IMG/VR virus record: IMGVR_UViG_3300031704_000002
Location: 1-61,150 of that record
Direction: 5' to 3' (one strand)
From: a virus
DNA length: 61,150 nucleotides
The notes under the pieces were generated by a model, which did not search any database, had not been told where the DNA came from, and saw nothing but the letters and a program-made list of their open reading frames with translations. Position numbers and translations under genes: made by a program. This document shows positions 17,082 through 24,963 of the stretch, piece after piece. Numbering within the stretch: position 1 is the stretch's first letter; each line of letters starts with the position of its first letter.

Positions 17082-17243
17082 TTAGTTAATAACCATTAGA
17101 TAGGCAACCAAAGTGCCAGCACCGCCGCAGGCGTTCAGCCAGTTCAAACTGCCGTAGGTTAGGGCCTCGGCAGGACCAGACCCAAAGGCCATTGCAAAGT
17201 GGTTGCCGTCGGCGCGCAGGGCGTCTGGGCAAGGGATTGTTAG
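17082..17243 (-). pseudogene. start-less paralogue of the next upstream gene
   Basis: Open frame LTIPCPDALRADGNHFAMAF...LVAYLMVIN directly after, and in frame with, the stop of the 135-residue gene. It matches that gene's own N terminus (RLTIACPEALRDDANQLAMV). The ATG-AGA that starts the intact copy is TA-TGA here, so it either lost its start or is read only by stop-codon readthrough. Confidence 0.5.
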
Positions 17244-17651
17244 TCATACATACGCCCCCACATCCACCTCAACCTCAACCTCAACCTCAACCTGCGTCAG
17301 CCCCATTGCGGCCAACGTTGCCAACGCATCGTCTCCGGCACAGGCGGTCAGTTTGTCAGGCGCTACCTCAACAGCCTCTAGCGAGAACACCAGCGCCGCT
17401 TGTGCGAGCCGTGCCGCATCCATGTCTATAATGTTGTCAGTGTCCCATGAGGGGCGCTGTAGGCCGCTCTGTGCTGTTGTGGTGAATGCGTCAGACACGA
17501 TCAAGCTTGCGCAGGCGTAAAGGTTGCCCCCCGCGTCCTGCCAGTTCAGCGCCACGTAGGTTTCTGCATCAGACGGACCGTAGCCCAGCACCATGGCTAG
17601 TTGGTTTGCATCATCCCGCAGCGCCTCGGGGCAAGCGATTGTTAGTCTCAT
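17244..17651 (-). CDS. fibre-module protein with a Glu-Val repeat tail
   Basis: 135 residues; the ATG at 17651 overlaps the stop of the adhesin gene in TGATG. The body (TIACPEALRDDANQLAMVLG, VALNWQDAGGNLYAC) is typical of small proteins following phage fibres in Rhodobacterales-type prophages. The C terminus EVEVEVEVDV is encoded by a perfect hexanucleotide repeat. Confidence 0.65.
   Translation of the reverse strand: MRLTIACPEALRDDANQLAMVLGYGPSDAETYVALNWQDAGGNLYACASLIVSDAFTTTAQSGLQRPSWDTDNIIDMDAARLAQAALVFSLEAVEVAPDKLTACAGDDALATLAAMGLTQVEVEVEVEVDVGAYV
17258..17291 (-). repeat. hexanucleotide tandem repeat
   Basis: About five copies of AACCTC (GAGGTT on the coding strand) inside the preceding gene, encoding alternating Glu-Val. 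Copy-number change would keep the reading frame. Confidence 0.85.
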
Positions 17652-19891
17652 CAGTAGCCTCCTGTTACTGCTACGGTCCATCCGCGTGACCGTAGCGTGT
17701 CGATTGCTGCCTCACCAGCAGCGGACGGTGCCGATCCGCCCGACTGATCGAACACACGTGTTCCTGCCGCAATACCGGATGCAACAAGCGACACTAGGAT
17801 GTTGTCGATGCTGGTTTGCGTCAGTGCGGTGTTGTTAAATGCGCTGGAAAAGTCCCCGCCTTTTATATTGTCGAAGGCATTAGCTGGGAAGCTGGTCAGG
17901 CTGGTGCAGTCGCGCCACGCTAACGCAAAGCTAGTCCCCGAAGACGTGTCGATTAGGGGGAAACTGGTGAGGCTTGAGCAACGCAACCACGCTATCGCAA
18001 AGATATTCCCCGAAGACGTGTCAATAAGAGGGAAACTGGTGAGGCTGGTGCAGTCCTGCCACGCTCGCCCAAAGCCAGTCCCAGAAGATGTGTCGATGAG
18101 CGGGAAACTCGTTAGGCTGGAGCAGTCGCGCCACGCTCCCCGAAAGTTAGTCCCCGAAGATGTGTCGATGAGCGGGAAACTGGTGAGGCTGGTGCAGTCC
18201 TGCCAAGCAAAAGAGAAATTAGTCCCTGCTGACGTGTCGATCAGAGGGAAGCTGGTGATTTCCGACCAATCTCTCCAGTAAGACTCAAAGTCGGTCACAG
18301 CCCCATAGCTGGCCGTTGCACCTTCCCCTACAAAGTAAGCCTCCGTCGCAGCAGCATCCCCCGCACTCAAAGCCCCGTTGCGGATTAACTGCCCCACGAG
18401 TGCGGTGCCGGGGAAATACTGCCCGTCCCTGCCGCCAATCTCATACGGACCAGCAGGAATGTTCACGCCGTAGCTTGCTGTGCCTTGGTCCGTGCCGAGA
18501 ACCATTGTGCCAGTAAACCCGCCCGTTGGTACTGTCACGGACAGGCGGTCATCCACCTTGTCCAGCGTGGCGCGGGCGGGACCAGTCTGGTATGTCGGAC
18601 GCGCCGCAGCCGTGGCCTGCGTGGCGTGGTTGCCGTTGCCTGATTTGTCCAGCATCAGCCCAACAGGTTGTCCCGCCGTTGTGACGGGCGTGGTGCCTGC
18701 GCTATCTTGGAACAGCGTGGACAGGTCGGATGGACCGTACCATGCACCTGCCTCGCTTCCCGTGAACACGTCAGCAGGGGTGAACACGCCGTCCTGCACC
18801 GTCACGCTCACGCTGTCCTGCGCGTCGGGTGACACGCCGTTGCTTGCTGTCTCCGAGTACTCCAGAACTTCACCGACAGACGCTTCCTCCGGTATAGTAT
18901 AGTCGAGACCAGAAAGGTTCGCCGTAACGTCAACGCCATCAAGCGTAAGCGTAGGTGTCAAAGTAGGTGCAGGCGACCCGGAGTAGATGCCTTCAACGAT
19001 TGTCACTGTGCTACCCTGTGCCGGATCGCCGGTGATCTGCGGGGCGGAGGTGATCGTCGGCGCGAATGCCTTGAGACCTGCCTGTCCCCAGTTTAAGAGG
19101 TCTGTAAATTCAGACGCTGTCAGACCGCGACTGATCTCCATTCCTCGCGCTATTTCTACCTTGGCAAAAGTATCTTCGCTAAACACACCTTTGTTGCCAA
19201 ACAATTGGCTAACTCCTGTTTGCCAGTCCGGATAGAAACTGACACCTGTTTCCGAGGCAACCAGAGTTCCGTCGATCCAGAGTTTAAGAGTGCCGCTCGG
19301 TATGTCGCCCTCTACGATGATCACCATGTCAAGCGGCGGATCATATGTCGGACTGGGTGCATCGAGAACATCTGTACTGGTGTTGTCAATCTGGAACCGG
19401 ACAGGGGAAAACGAACCTTGCGGCGCATAGATAATCCTTAGTCCGTCATTAAGATCATGGGCAGTCCAGACAGGGTTGGTGTTTCCGTTTGTGTCCAGCG
19501 ACCTGATTGCAAAACATGCGGTGAAAACATCCTTGCCTGTGAAGTCTCGGGTCACGCTCGTCAGTTTATCACTGATACCGTCCGAAAGTATCGTTCGACG
19601 GTTACCCACAATCTGCAGCCTCGGACGGTCGGCGAGTACCTCCGTGCTGTGATCCACCCCGTTCGTGCTTCCGCTGTTATCTTTCCAAAGAGCCACGGGA
19701 TCGTCATGGGCCGTCGCCGGAATTGTCCCGGCATCATCTTGCCAAAGACTCGACGTAGCGTAGGCATCCACGACAAAGCCCTGATCGTTTGATGTATAGA
19801 GGGTCTGCGGGAACACAAGCACGCCGGATCGACCACTTCGGCTATAGAAAACGGGAGTAGAAGTCATGTTAAGTGCTGTCGTTAGTCTCAT
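17651..19891 (-). CDS. tail-associated adhesin with lectin-like and DUF285 (BspA-type) repeats
   Basis: 746 residues. The N-terminal third looks like a concanavalin/LamG-type sandwich (LWKDNSGSTN, GTLKLWIDGTLVASETGV). Residues about 275-365 resemble an Ig-like module. A second lectin-like stretch follows. Residues about 545-690 carry six tandem copies of a 25-residue unit, SLTSFPLIDTSSGT preceded by AWxDC, the DUF285 repeats of BspA-like surface proteins. Likely a receptor-binding or surface-attachment protein; strongly GC-rich compared with the tail genes. Confidence 0.75.
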   Translation of the reverse strand: MRLTTALNMTSTPVFYSRSGRSGVLVFPQTLYTSNDQGFVVDAYATSSLWQDDAGTIPATAHDDPVALWKDNSGSTNGVDHSTEVLADRPRLQIVGNRRTILSDGISDKLTSVTRDFTGKDVFTACFAIRSLDTNGNTNPVWTAHDLNDGLRIIYAPQGSFSPVRFQIDNTSTDVLDAPSPTYDPPLDMVIIVEGDIPSGTLKLWIDGTLVASETGVSFYPDWQTGVSQLFGNKGVFSEDTFAKVEIARGMEISRGLTASEFTDLLNWGQAGLKAFAPTITSAPQITGDPAQGSTVTIVEGIYSGSPAPTLTPTLTLDGVDVTANLSGLDYTIPEEASVGEVLEYSETASNGVSPDAQDSVSVTVQDGVFTPADVFTGSEAGAWYGPSDLSTLFQDSAGTTPVTTAGQPVGLMLDKSGNGNHATQATAAARPTYQTGPARATLDKVDDRLSVTVPTGGFTGTMVLGTDQGTASYGVNIPAGPYEIGGRDGQYFPGTALVGQLIRNGALSAGDAAATEAYFVGEGATASYGAVTDFESYWRDWSEITSFPLIDTSAGTNFSFAWQDCTSLTSFPLIDTSSGTNFRGAWRDCSSLTSFPLIDTSSGTGFGRAWQDCTSLTSFPLIDTSSGNIFAIAWLRCSSLTSFPLIDTSSGTSFALAWRDCTSLTSFPANAFDNIKGGDFSSAFNNTALTQTSIDNILVSLVASGIAAGTRVFDQSGGSAPSAAGEAAIDTLRSRGWTVAVTGGY
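17890..18255 (-). repeat. about 75-bp tandem repeats encoding DUF285 units
   Basis: Six near-identical segments with the core GTGTCGAT.AG.GGGAAACT, spaced about 75 bp, encode the SLTSFPLIDTSSG units. High nucleotide identity points to recent amplification. Confidence 0.85.
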
Positions 19892-19912
19892 TTCTCGACC
19901 TTTCTATTAATA

Positions 19913-20152
19913 TTAAGTTAATAGAGCGAAGATACCAACAGCTGATGTATTTGCCGCATTAAACCTTGAGACATTTGCTGTAATAAGAGTACCGCTACCT
20001 ACTTCTGCTTCAATGGTCTCTCCGGCACTGTCGAAAGAAACTACTCCACCTGCATTTACAAAGAAGCCTACACAGACATCCTCTGGAACGTAATCACCAT
20101 CACCTGTAGCTCTCCACTTGGGGGCTAAGCCTGATACTTTTGTTGCTTGCAT
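19913..20152 (-). CDS. small structural protein (79 aa)
   Basis: 79 residues, beta-rich with small side chains (PEDVCVGFFVNAGGVVSFDS). Starts 5 bp after an A-rich leader behind the terminase gene. It resembles small virion decoration or fibre-base proteins by composition only. Confidence 0.6.
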   Translation of the reverse strand: MQATKVSGLAPKWRATGDGDYVPEDVCVGFFVNAGGVVSFDSAGETIEAEVGSGTLITANVSRFNAANTSAVGIFALLT

Positions 20153-20203
20153 TTTTATTAATTCCTTTTCTTTTTGTTTGGTGGCACTAAACAGTATCAG
20201 AAC

Positions 20204-21541
20204 CTAGAAAGTAGAAGTCTTAACAACGCCTACACTACCGCTACGAATAGGGTAGTTATACTCTGTATAGTACCTAATAGCATCAGACCAGTGTTCGACC
20301 CCCTCGGTCTTATTGATTTGTGCTGTATCTGGGTTATTCTCTAGCCAAGACGTGCGCTCCATAGAACGAACAGTGTTAAGCATACGAGGGTGAAAGTACA
20401 TATTAACATTCCCGTTAGCGTTCTTAAGCTGAGCGTTAACTGCGTTAGTACTATCTATGATAGCTGGAGATGCCTCTCTAACCCTTACGGTTAGACCAGC
20501 CTTACGAAGAATACTGAAGTCGGTCTCCCCAGAGGCAGAGGTCTTACGACTCTTACCTGTAGGGTCCGGGTAGACGATTACCTTATGCCCATTCTTTACG
20601 TATTTACTTACGAGGGACTTAGCGACCGAATCAGTATCAGGATGGCCACTAAGTTCGTGCAGCCAATGCGTCTGATTACCACGGCGAGCGCCGATAGCTG
20701 AAGCCATAATACCGATGTTGAAGTCCATTGCAACATGAACATCTTCTCCTTTCTGGATGTCAGGTAGAGCAGAGTCTACGTGATCATTACGATTAAACAT
20801 ATAGAACAGGTTGTTACCAGAGTCTTTAAATGATGCTTCATACTCTCTTGCAAACTTAAGAGGGTCTAGAGTCATCTTAGCTCGTTGAATCTCATCAGGA
20901 TCTAGGTAGGGTGATTGTCTATAGTTAAAGTGGTAAGAACCCCAAGCGTTGTCATTCTCTTTCCTATTGAACATCTCATAGAAATAGTCATGACCCCTTG
21001 GTGTACTAATGACAATAGCACGACCGGGAAAAGGACTATTCCACTTCTTTTGCATCATAGGGGACCAACGAGTAGTAACACAAGGCTCGATTACCGACTC
21101 CCAGCTTTCCTTTAGGTTAGTACCTGCACCCTTCCAAGAACAGACCTCATCAAGAATAACAAGGTATTGTCCTGTACCACGCATACGCTCTGAAGCCTCG
21201 TAAGACCAGAGCTTAAGCATAACGTTGTTAGGGAGCCAAAACTGACCAGCAGATCTACTATGTTTAACAGCAAAGTCCTCTAGACCGAGCTGCCAAGCAA
21301 GCAGCGGATAGTAAATATCCACCACCTGCTGATAGGTAGGAGCAATAATAGCAACGTTCTTGTTAGGAACATCGGCTGGCATGTTAACTAGTTCTTGAAC
21401 TGCCTGTAGCGCCGTAGTGCCAGCGAAATAAGACTTACCCCAACCTCGGGCAGCGCAAACCACACCATAACGGTATTTTCCATCAACCATAACATCTTTA
21501 AACACTCTACTTTGACCGGGGTGTAGTTTAATACTTGGCAT
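20204..21541 (-). CDS. terL: terminase large subunit
   Basis: 445 residues. ATPase: Walker A VCAARGWGKSYF (residues about 26-37), Walker B with catalytic Glu YLVILDEVCSW. Nuclease: HVAMDFNIG, with later acidic segments (VIVYPDPTG, then EGVEHWSDAIRYY). This is the motor that cuts and packages DNA into the procapsid. The putative small subunit lies about 700 bp upstream. Confidence 0.93.
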   Translation of the reverse strand: MPSIKLHPGQSRVFKDVMVDGKYRYGVVCAARGWGKSYFAGTTALQAVQELVNMPADVPNKNVAIIAPTYQQVVDIYYPLLAWQLGLEDFAVKHSRSAGQFWLPNNVMLKLWSYEASERMRGTGQYLVILDEVCSWKGAGTNLKESWESVIEPCVTTRWSPMMQKKWNSPFPGRAIVISTPRGHDYFYEMFNRKENDNAWGSYHFNYRQSPYLDPDEIQRAKMTLDPLKFAREYEASFKDSGNNLFYMFNRNDHVDSALPDIQKGEDVHVAMDFNIGIMASAIGARRGNQTHWLHELSGHPDTDSVAKSLVSKYVKNGHKVIVYPDPTGKSRKTSASGETDFSILRKAGLTVRVREASPAIIDSTNAVNAQLKNANGNVNMYFHPRMLNTVRSMERTSWLENNPDTAQINKTEGVEHWSDAIRYYTEYNYPIRSGSVGVVKTSTF

Positions 21542-21547
21542 GCTCTA

Positions 21548-21910
21548 TTATCCTACAACCGGTTCTGAAGACCAGTAGTCCCAAAGACTGTCTTGTCTAT
21601 TGTCTGTCTCTACGAACTCGTTTTTGTGTACTCTTTGTTTCCCTACTTTTTTAAACTCACTATACACTTTAGGTCTCCTATACTCGTATTCATGAACAGA
21701 GGTTTCAGAATCAGAAGTAGCCATAGCGCTGTAATGAGATAAGAGCTTATTATGATGGTTCTTTTCTACAGTAATAACAACAGGACTCTCTAATGCCTCT
21801 TTCCAAGGGAAGAACTCAAAGAACACAGACCCACCAATAGAGCCTGTTGGGTCCCTACGCATAATCAATTCGGCTATAAGATCGATGGTTTTCACACTTT
21901 TAAGCTCCAT
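21548..21910 (-). CDS. hypothetical protein (120 aa)
   Basis: Start placed at MELKSVKTIDLIAELIM (ATG 21910), which overlaps the stop of the upstream gene and has AAAGGGA nearby. Contains YEYRRPKVYSEFKKVGKQR. No family recognised. It lies immediately before terL. Confidence 0.65.
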   Translation of the reverse strand: MELKSVKTIDLIAELIMRRDPTGSIGGSVFFEFFPWKEALESPVVITVEKNHHNKLLSHYSAMATSDSETSVHEYEYRRPKVYSEFKKVGKQRVHKNEFVETDNRQDSLWDYWSSEPVVG

Positions 21911-22130
21911 AATAGTCCCTTTCGTTGTTTTCATACACTACATCGTACTCAAGGTTTATTCCATACGCCCTAACTTCCCAACTACGACCATGTGCTTTTC
22001 TACTTTTACGGGTCATGGAAATAGCTTTTTTAGCTGCTGCTTGACTCTCATAGATACCGAGTTGTTTAACTGTATTATAGTCATCAGCGGGTGATCGATA
22101 GAACACTCTGTATATAGTTTCAAAACTCAT
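21900..22130 (-). CDS. hypothetical protein (76 aa)
   Basis: 76 residues: YRVFYRSPADDYNTVKQLG...AAKKAISMTRKSRKAHGRS, small alpha/beta fold, basic centre. Overlaps both neighbours by about 11 bp, so translationally coupled. Function unknown. Confidence 0.65.
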   Translation of the reverse strand: MSFETIYRVFYRSPADDYNTVKQLGIYESQAAAKKAISMTRKSRKAHGRSWEVRAYGINLEYDVVYENNERDYYGA

Positions 22131-22311
22131 CTAATACTTTCCTTCCTTTATCTGTTAGAGAAGCAAAACCTACATGAAGGTGCCATCTAACTAGGTCTTC
22201 TCGCATAAGCTGACAGAACTCCCATGAACTATAGAACCTCTTATGGACCTTAGGTTCAGAATCAGAACTCGTAGCTAGCGTTAATAGTCGTTTCTTTCTT
22301 AGAGGTCTCAT
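22120..22311 (-). CDS. small protein with winged-helix-like C terminus
   Basis: The C-terminal part (FYSSWEFCQLMREDLVRWHL then SLTDKGRKVLDEF) looks like a winged helix ending. A longer open frame runs out of frame through the terS-like gene, so I place the start at or near 22311; the exact start is uncertain. Confidence 0.5.
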   Translation of the reverse strand: MRPLRKKRLLTLATSSDSEPKVHKRFYSSWEFCQLMREDLVRWHLHVGFASLTDKGRKVLDEF

Positions 22312-23023
22312 CCTCAGAGAATCTTCCATCTGAATCTGAATCTGAATCTGAATCCGAGTCATTGTTGTCTTTTTCACCGAGATCAAGTTTAATAATAGTT
22401 GGAGCCTTTTCATTGATGTCCAACTCTTGCTTATCAGGTACCATACGATAACCATACCGCTGGAGATCCTTAATGATGGTCTGTTTGATCTGTAGCATAC
22501 CGTTATACTGGTGTGATCCACGAGGAACTGTATACTCATACCTATCAGGGTCGTCTGTAGGAGCGTTACGAGCTTTATCAGTCTTCTTAACTCTCACAGC
22601 AGAAAGATCTCTGTTAATCTGCTTATAGAGTTTGATCATCTCAACCATAGGATCGAAGTTAAGCTCTTCTAGCTTACCAGCAGCATTAGAGGGATCGATC
22701 TTCACATTCTTAGAGCCTTTAGGTCTACCGCCTTTATTGAATCTACGATTGTTTTCAAAGTCCCAATCACCGTTATCTACGGCATTGATCTTATCTTCCA
22801 TAGCTGCACGAGCAGCCTGCTCTGTATTCCATCTAGTTTCGTTTTCAGTACCTTCTTCCCCACTGAATAAAGGAGGATTCTCTCTCCCTTCACACCCTAC
22901 GTGGCTCATCTTGTCTTTTTCTGAAACATGGTTCTTTTTTGGCTTAGGACTCCCCGGCGGAAGACCATCTTTGCGAGGTCGACCACGAGGACGCTTAGGT
23001 TTGTCATCTTTATTATCAGACAT
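22262..23023 (-). CDS. putative terminase small subunit
   Basis: 253 residues. N terminus basic with an AT-hook-like KRPRGRPRKDGLPPGS; centre GGRPKGSKNVKIDPSNAAGKLEEL; helical core MVEMIKLYKQINRDLSAVR; acidic C-terminal DSDSDSDSDSD from a hexanucleotide repeat. DNA-binding character and place upstream of terL suggest the DNA-recognition subunit. No direct family match is claimed. Confidence 0.55.
   Translation of the reverse strand: MSDNKDDKPKRPRGRPRKDGLPPGSPKPKKNHVSEKDKMSHVGCEGRENPPLFSGEEGTENETRWNTEQAARAAMEDKINAVDNGDWDFENNRRFNKGGRPKGSKNVKIDPSNAAGKLEELNFDPMVEMIKLYKQINRDLSAVRVKKTDKARNAPTDDPDRYEYTVPRGSHQYNGMLQIKQTIIKDLQRYGYRMVPDKQELDINEKAPTIIKLDLGEKDNNDSDSDSDSDSDGRFSEDETSKKETTINASYEF
22330..22358 (-). 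repeat. hexanucleotide tandem repeat
   Basis: Four to five copies of GAATCT (coding strand GATTCA/AGATTC) producing the DSDSDSDS tract. Confidence 0.8.
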
Positions 23024-23236
23024 GGTCTCTCCTTATCATTTATCTGTATGTTTACTATAGGAAAATAGGGAATGAAGACAGGGTACTAAATAGCTATTAA
23101 GTTTATTAAACAATAAAAAACCCATCTTAAGTTCCCTTAACTACATGATTTCATTAGATCTTTTTTAAAGATTCTATTAAAATAAAGACCAGATAAAATT
23201 ATCAATACCTTCATCGGGAGATTACTAAAAGACCCT

Positions 23237-23767
23237 TTATTCAGGTAAATAAAAAGGACCGACCTCTTTAGAGTAATCATCGAGAGATATGCTAAAGAAG
23301 GTTGTAGACTTCACAACAAAGTTTCTAATGCGTTCATCATAGCAAAGATGGTCTGTTACAGCAGTTAGAGTGCCTTTCTTTAATGAAAAGGTATCCTCTC
23401 CACCACTGATGACATATAGCCTAAACTCCTGTGGTCCGGGTGGTCTATTACCCTCGTTTTCATTGGCTTGCCAATCTAACTCACTAGTCTCTCCTCTAAC
23501 CGAGTGATAGATCTCTAGAGAAAGAAAAGAACAAGCCCTCTTGATAAAAGACACATCAACAATGAAACTCTTTTCTTTTACCCCGAAATGAGGGTTATCT
23601 AGCCTTACCTTCGAATAAGGCTCACTTATCCTGTAGGGAAGGTTGTAGTAGTTATAAGAGCTGTAGAGAGCACTAGTTACAGCAATACTAAAAATCAAAA
23701 ATACCAGTCTTATAAACCAAGTTTTCAATGTAGTATTATATTTATATTTATATTCATATTTGGTCAT
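23237..23767 (-). CDS. membrane-anchored hypothetical protein (176 aa)
   Basis: Start at MTKYEYKYKYNTTLKTW (23767), overlapping the previous stop. Residues about 17-38 (WFIRLVFLIFSIAVTSALYS) form a membrane anchor; the rest would be periplasmic or cytoplasmic and mixed alpha/beta. Function unknown. Confidence 0.7.
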   Translation of the reverse strand: MTKYEYKYKYNTTLKTWFIRLVFLIFSIAVTSALYSSYNYYNLPYRISEPYSKVRLDNPHFGVKEKSFIVDVSFIKRACSFLSLEIYHSVRGETSELDWQANENEGNRPPGPQEFRLYVISGGEDTFSLKKGTLTAVTDHLCYDERIRNFVVKSTTFFSISLDDYSKEVGPFYLPE

Positions 23768-24057
23768 TGTCCTATAAGTCCTCCTCTGGAGACCCAAGTC
23801 CAGACAGAAGCTATAAATGCCCCGCCAAGGATCCAGAAAAATCTGTTCCAACCTGTTCTCATCCTATCATCATTCTCTTTAATAGCATAATTAGTCTGTG
23901 CTAAGAGTTCTGTAAGAGTTTTGATCTGGGATTTCATAGTTGTTTCAGTTATTTCCATTTCTCTAACTTTTAGTTCAGTTAGTTCTATTTTTCTTTTTTG
24001 TTCCTCTACTGCTCTACATAAAGCTCTTATTTCATAGCTTTGCTTTTCTTCATTCAT
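23764..24057 (-). CDS. coiled-coil protein with C-terminal membrane anchor (97 aa)
   Basis: Residues about 1-65 are a charged heptad-like helix (EEQKRKIELTELKVREMEIT); residues about 70-88 (WNRFFWILGGAFIASVWTW) are a membrane span. First gene after the triple promoter region, paired with the next membrane protein. The layout resembles lysis-regulating or holin-associated proteins, but no family is recognised. Confidence 0.7.
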   Translation of the reverse strand: MNEEKQSYEIRALCRAVEEQKRKIELTELKVREMEITETTMKSQIKTLTELLAQTNYAIKENDDRMRTGWNRFFWILGGAFIASVWTWVSRGGLIGQ

Positions 24058-24178
24058 CCTAGGATCCTCTCTTTAGATTTGAGGTCTAAGGCTCTGTTAA
24101 ATTATTTATTAACAAATAATCAACAAACAACAGTCCTTTCGATTCAAGGGAAGACCCTTTAGGGTCTCTTCTTAGCAT

Positions 24179-24202
24179 CTACTGACTCCGATCTCGTCAG
24201 TA
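24179..24202 (-). repeat. conserved leader hairpin, copy 3
   Basis: TTACTGAC-GAGATCGGA-GTCAGTAG on the minus strand, about 40 bp after the promoter at 24241. The surrounding about 150 bp also match the module at 5.73-5.88 kb. Confidence 0.7.
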
Positions 24203-24240
24203 AGGTTCCTAGTTAGAATCCTTTAGGGTTTCTTTTTACC

Positions 24241-24263
24241 CTCTTCTTTAACGTCACCTATTT
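24241..24263 (-). promoter_or_regulatory. SP6-like phage promoter
   Basis: Minus strand AAATAGGTGACGTTAAAGAA. Nearest promoter to the coiled-coil gene at 24057. Confidence 0.82.
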
Positions 24264-24285
24264 TATTTCTTTACTTTCAATTGTT

Positions 24286-24315
24286 TATCTACTATAAAAC
24301 TGTAAGTTTTGTTAA
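24286..24315 (-). promoter_or_regulatory. sigma70-like promoter
   Basis: Minus strand TTAACA, 18 bases, TAGATA, about 23 bp upstream of the SP6-like promoter at 24241. Confidence 0.45.
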
Positions 24316-24450
24316 AAAAGGTAAGATCCTCTTAGGATCCCTAGTTAGGATCCTACCTTAAGTCTCTGTTAAAGTATTTATTAACAAATAATCAACAAAC
24401 AACAATGCTTTCGATTCAAGGGAAGACCCTTTAGGGTCTCTTCTTAGCCT

Positions 24451-24476
24451 CCACTGACTCCGATCTCGTCAGTAAG
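24451..24476 (-). repeat. conserved leader hairpin, copy 4
   Basis: Same CTGAC...GTCAG stem-loop, following the promoter at 24511. Confidence 0.7.
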
Positions 24477-24510
24477 GCCCCTAGTTAGGACCCCTATTTA
24501 GGGGTTTTCC

Positions 24511-24533
24511 CCCTTCTTTAACGTCACCTATTT
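24511..24533 (-). promoter_or_regulatory. SP6-like phage promoter
   Basis: Minus strand AAATAGGTGACGTTAAAGAA; middle of three tandem promoters. Confidence 0.82.
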
Positions 24534-24555
24534 TTTCTCTTTACTTTCAATTGTT

Positions 24556-24584
24556 TATCTACCTTAAACTATGACTTTTGTCAA
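24556..24584 (-). promoter_or_regulatory. sigma70 promoter
   Basis: Minus strand consensus TTGACA, exactly 17 bases, TAGATA, just upstream of the SP6-like promoter at 24511. Confidence 0.6.
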
Positions 24585-24617
24585 AAAAGATAAGATCCTT
24601 TAGGGTTTCTTTTTACC

Positions 24618-24640
24618 CTCTTCTTTAACGTCACCTATTT
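24618..24640 (-). promoter_or_regulatory. SP6-like phage promoter
   Basis: Minus strand AAATAGGTGACGTTAAAGAA; first of the three tandem promoters after the terminator. Confidence 0.82.
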
Positions 24641-24662
24641 TTTCTCTTTACTTTCAATTGTT

Positions 24663-24691
24663 TATCTACCTTAAACTATGACTTTTGTCAA
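24663..24691 (-). promoter_or_regulatory. sigma70 promoter
   Basis: Identical copy of the TTGACA-17-TAGATA promoter, 50 bp segment duplicated together with the SP6-like promoter. Confidence 0.6.
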
Positions 24692-24700
24692 AAAAGATAA

Positions 24701-24763
24701 GAAAAAAAAAAAAAAGGGGGTATGACCCCCACCCCATCCCAATTAAGGGACAGGATGGGGGTT
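24701..24763 (-). terminator. intrinsic terminator
   Basis: Minus strand hairpins CCCCATCC...GGATGGGG and GGGGGTCATACCCCC followed by a run of about 14 T residues. It would stop transcripts from the accessory genes at 25 kb before the promoter array. Confidence 0.85.
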
Positions 24764-24778
24764 CATGAGTAAGGTCTC

Positions 24779-24899
24779 TTCATACCAGAGAGCTCCAGAG
24801 TGTACCCCTCTGGTGACTCCTCTAAGCTCTGGATACCCACCCTACTAGAAGAGTGAACCCATGTCTCTACGGTCTCCTTTGAGGCACTTTACCATAGTT
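24779..24899 (-). pseudogene. non-coding duplicate fragment of the primase-helicase gene
   Basis: About 115-120 bp aligns without gaps to 43021-43140 in the helicase gene, with roughly 17 mismatches by eye. Translation gives ETWVHSSSRVGIQSLEESPE where the helicase has EAWVHSSSRVGIISLEESPE. A stop lies just before and just after the homologous stretch and there is no start, so it is not an independent gene. Confidence 0.8.
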
Positions 24900-24963
24900 G
24901 ATCGGTAACTTCAGTAAGAGGGCCACATACTAATGCTAGCCTCTTGTTCCTCATTGAAGAGCC

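Larger units (their letters stand above)
24058..24963. other. non-coding control region
   Basis: About 900 bp with no supported gene. It holds three SP6-like promoters, three sigma70-like promoters, two leader hairpins, a terminator and a helicase gene fossil, each listed separately. The remaining bases are AT-rich spacer. Confidence 0.85.

Noticed and set aside
23237-23851. Longer start (204 aa) for the membrane protein at 23237
   Set aside because: The extra N terminus overlaps the coiled-coil gene out of frame; the ATG at 23767 overlaps its stop as in the other coupled genes.
24170-24210. Possible hammerhead ribozyme (CTGACGA plus a later GAAA)
   Set aside because: CTGACGA is better explained as the 5' arm of the simple CTGAC/GTCAG hairpin; a stem II of only three pairs could be drawn and no cleavage site fitted.
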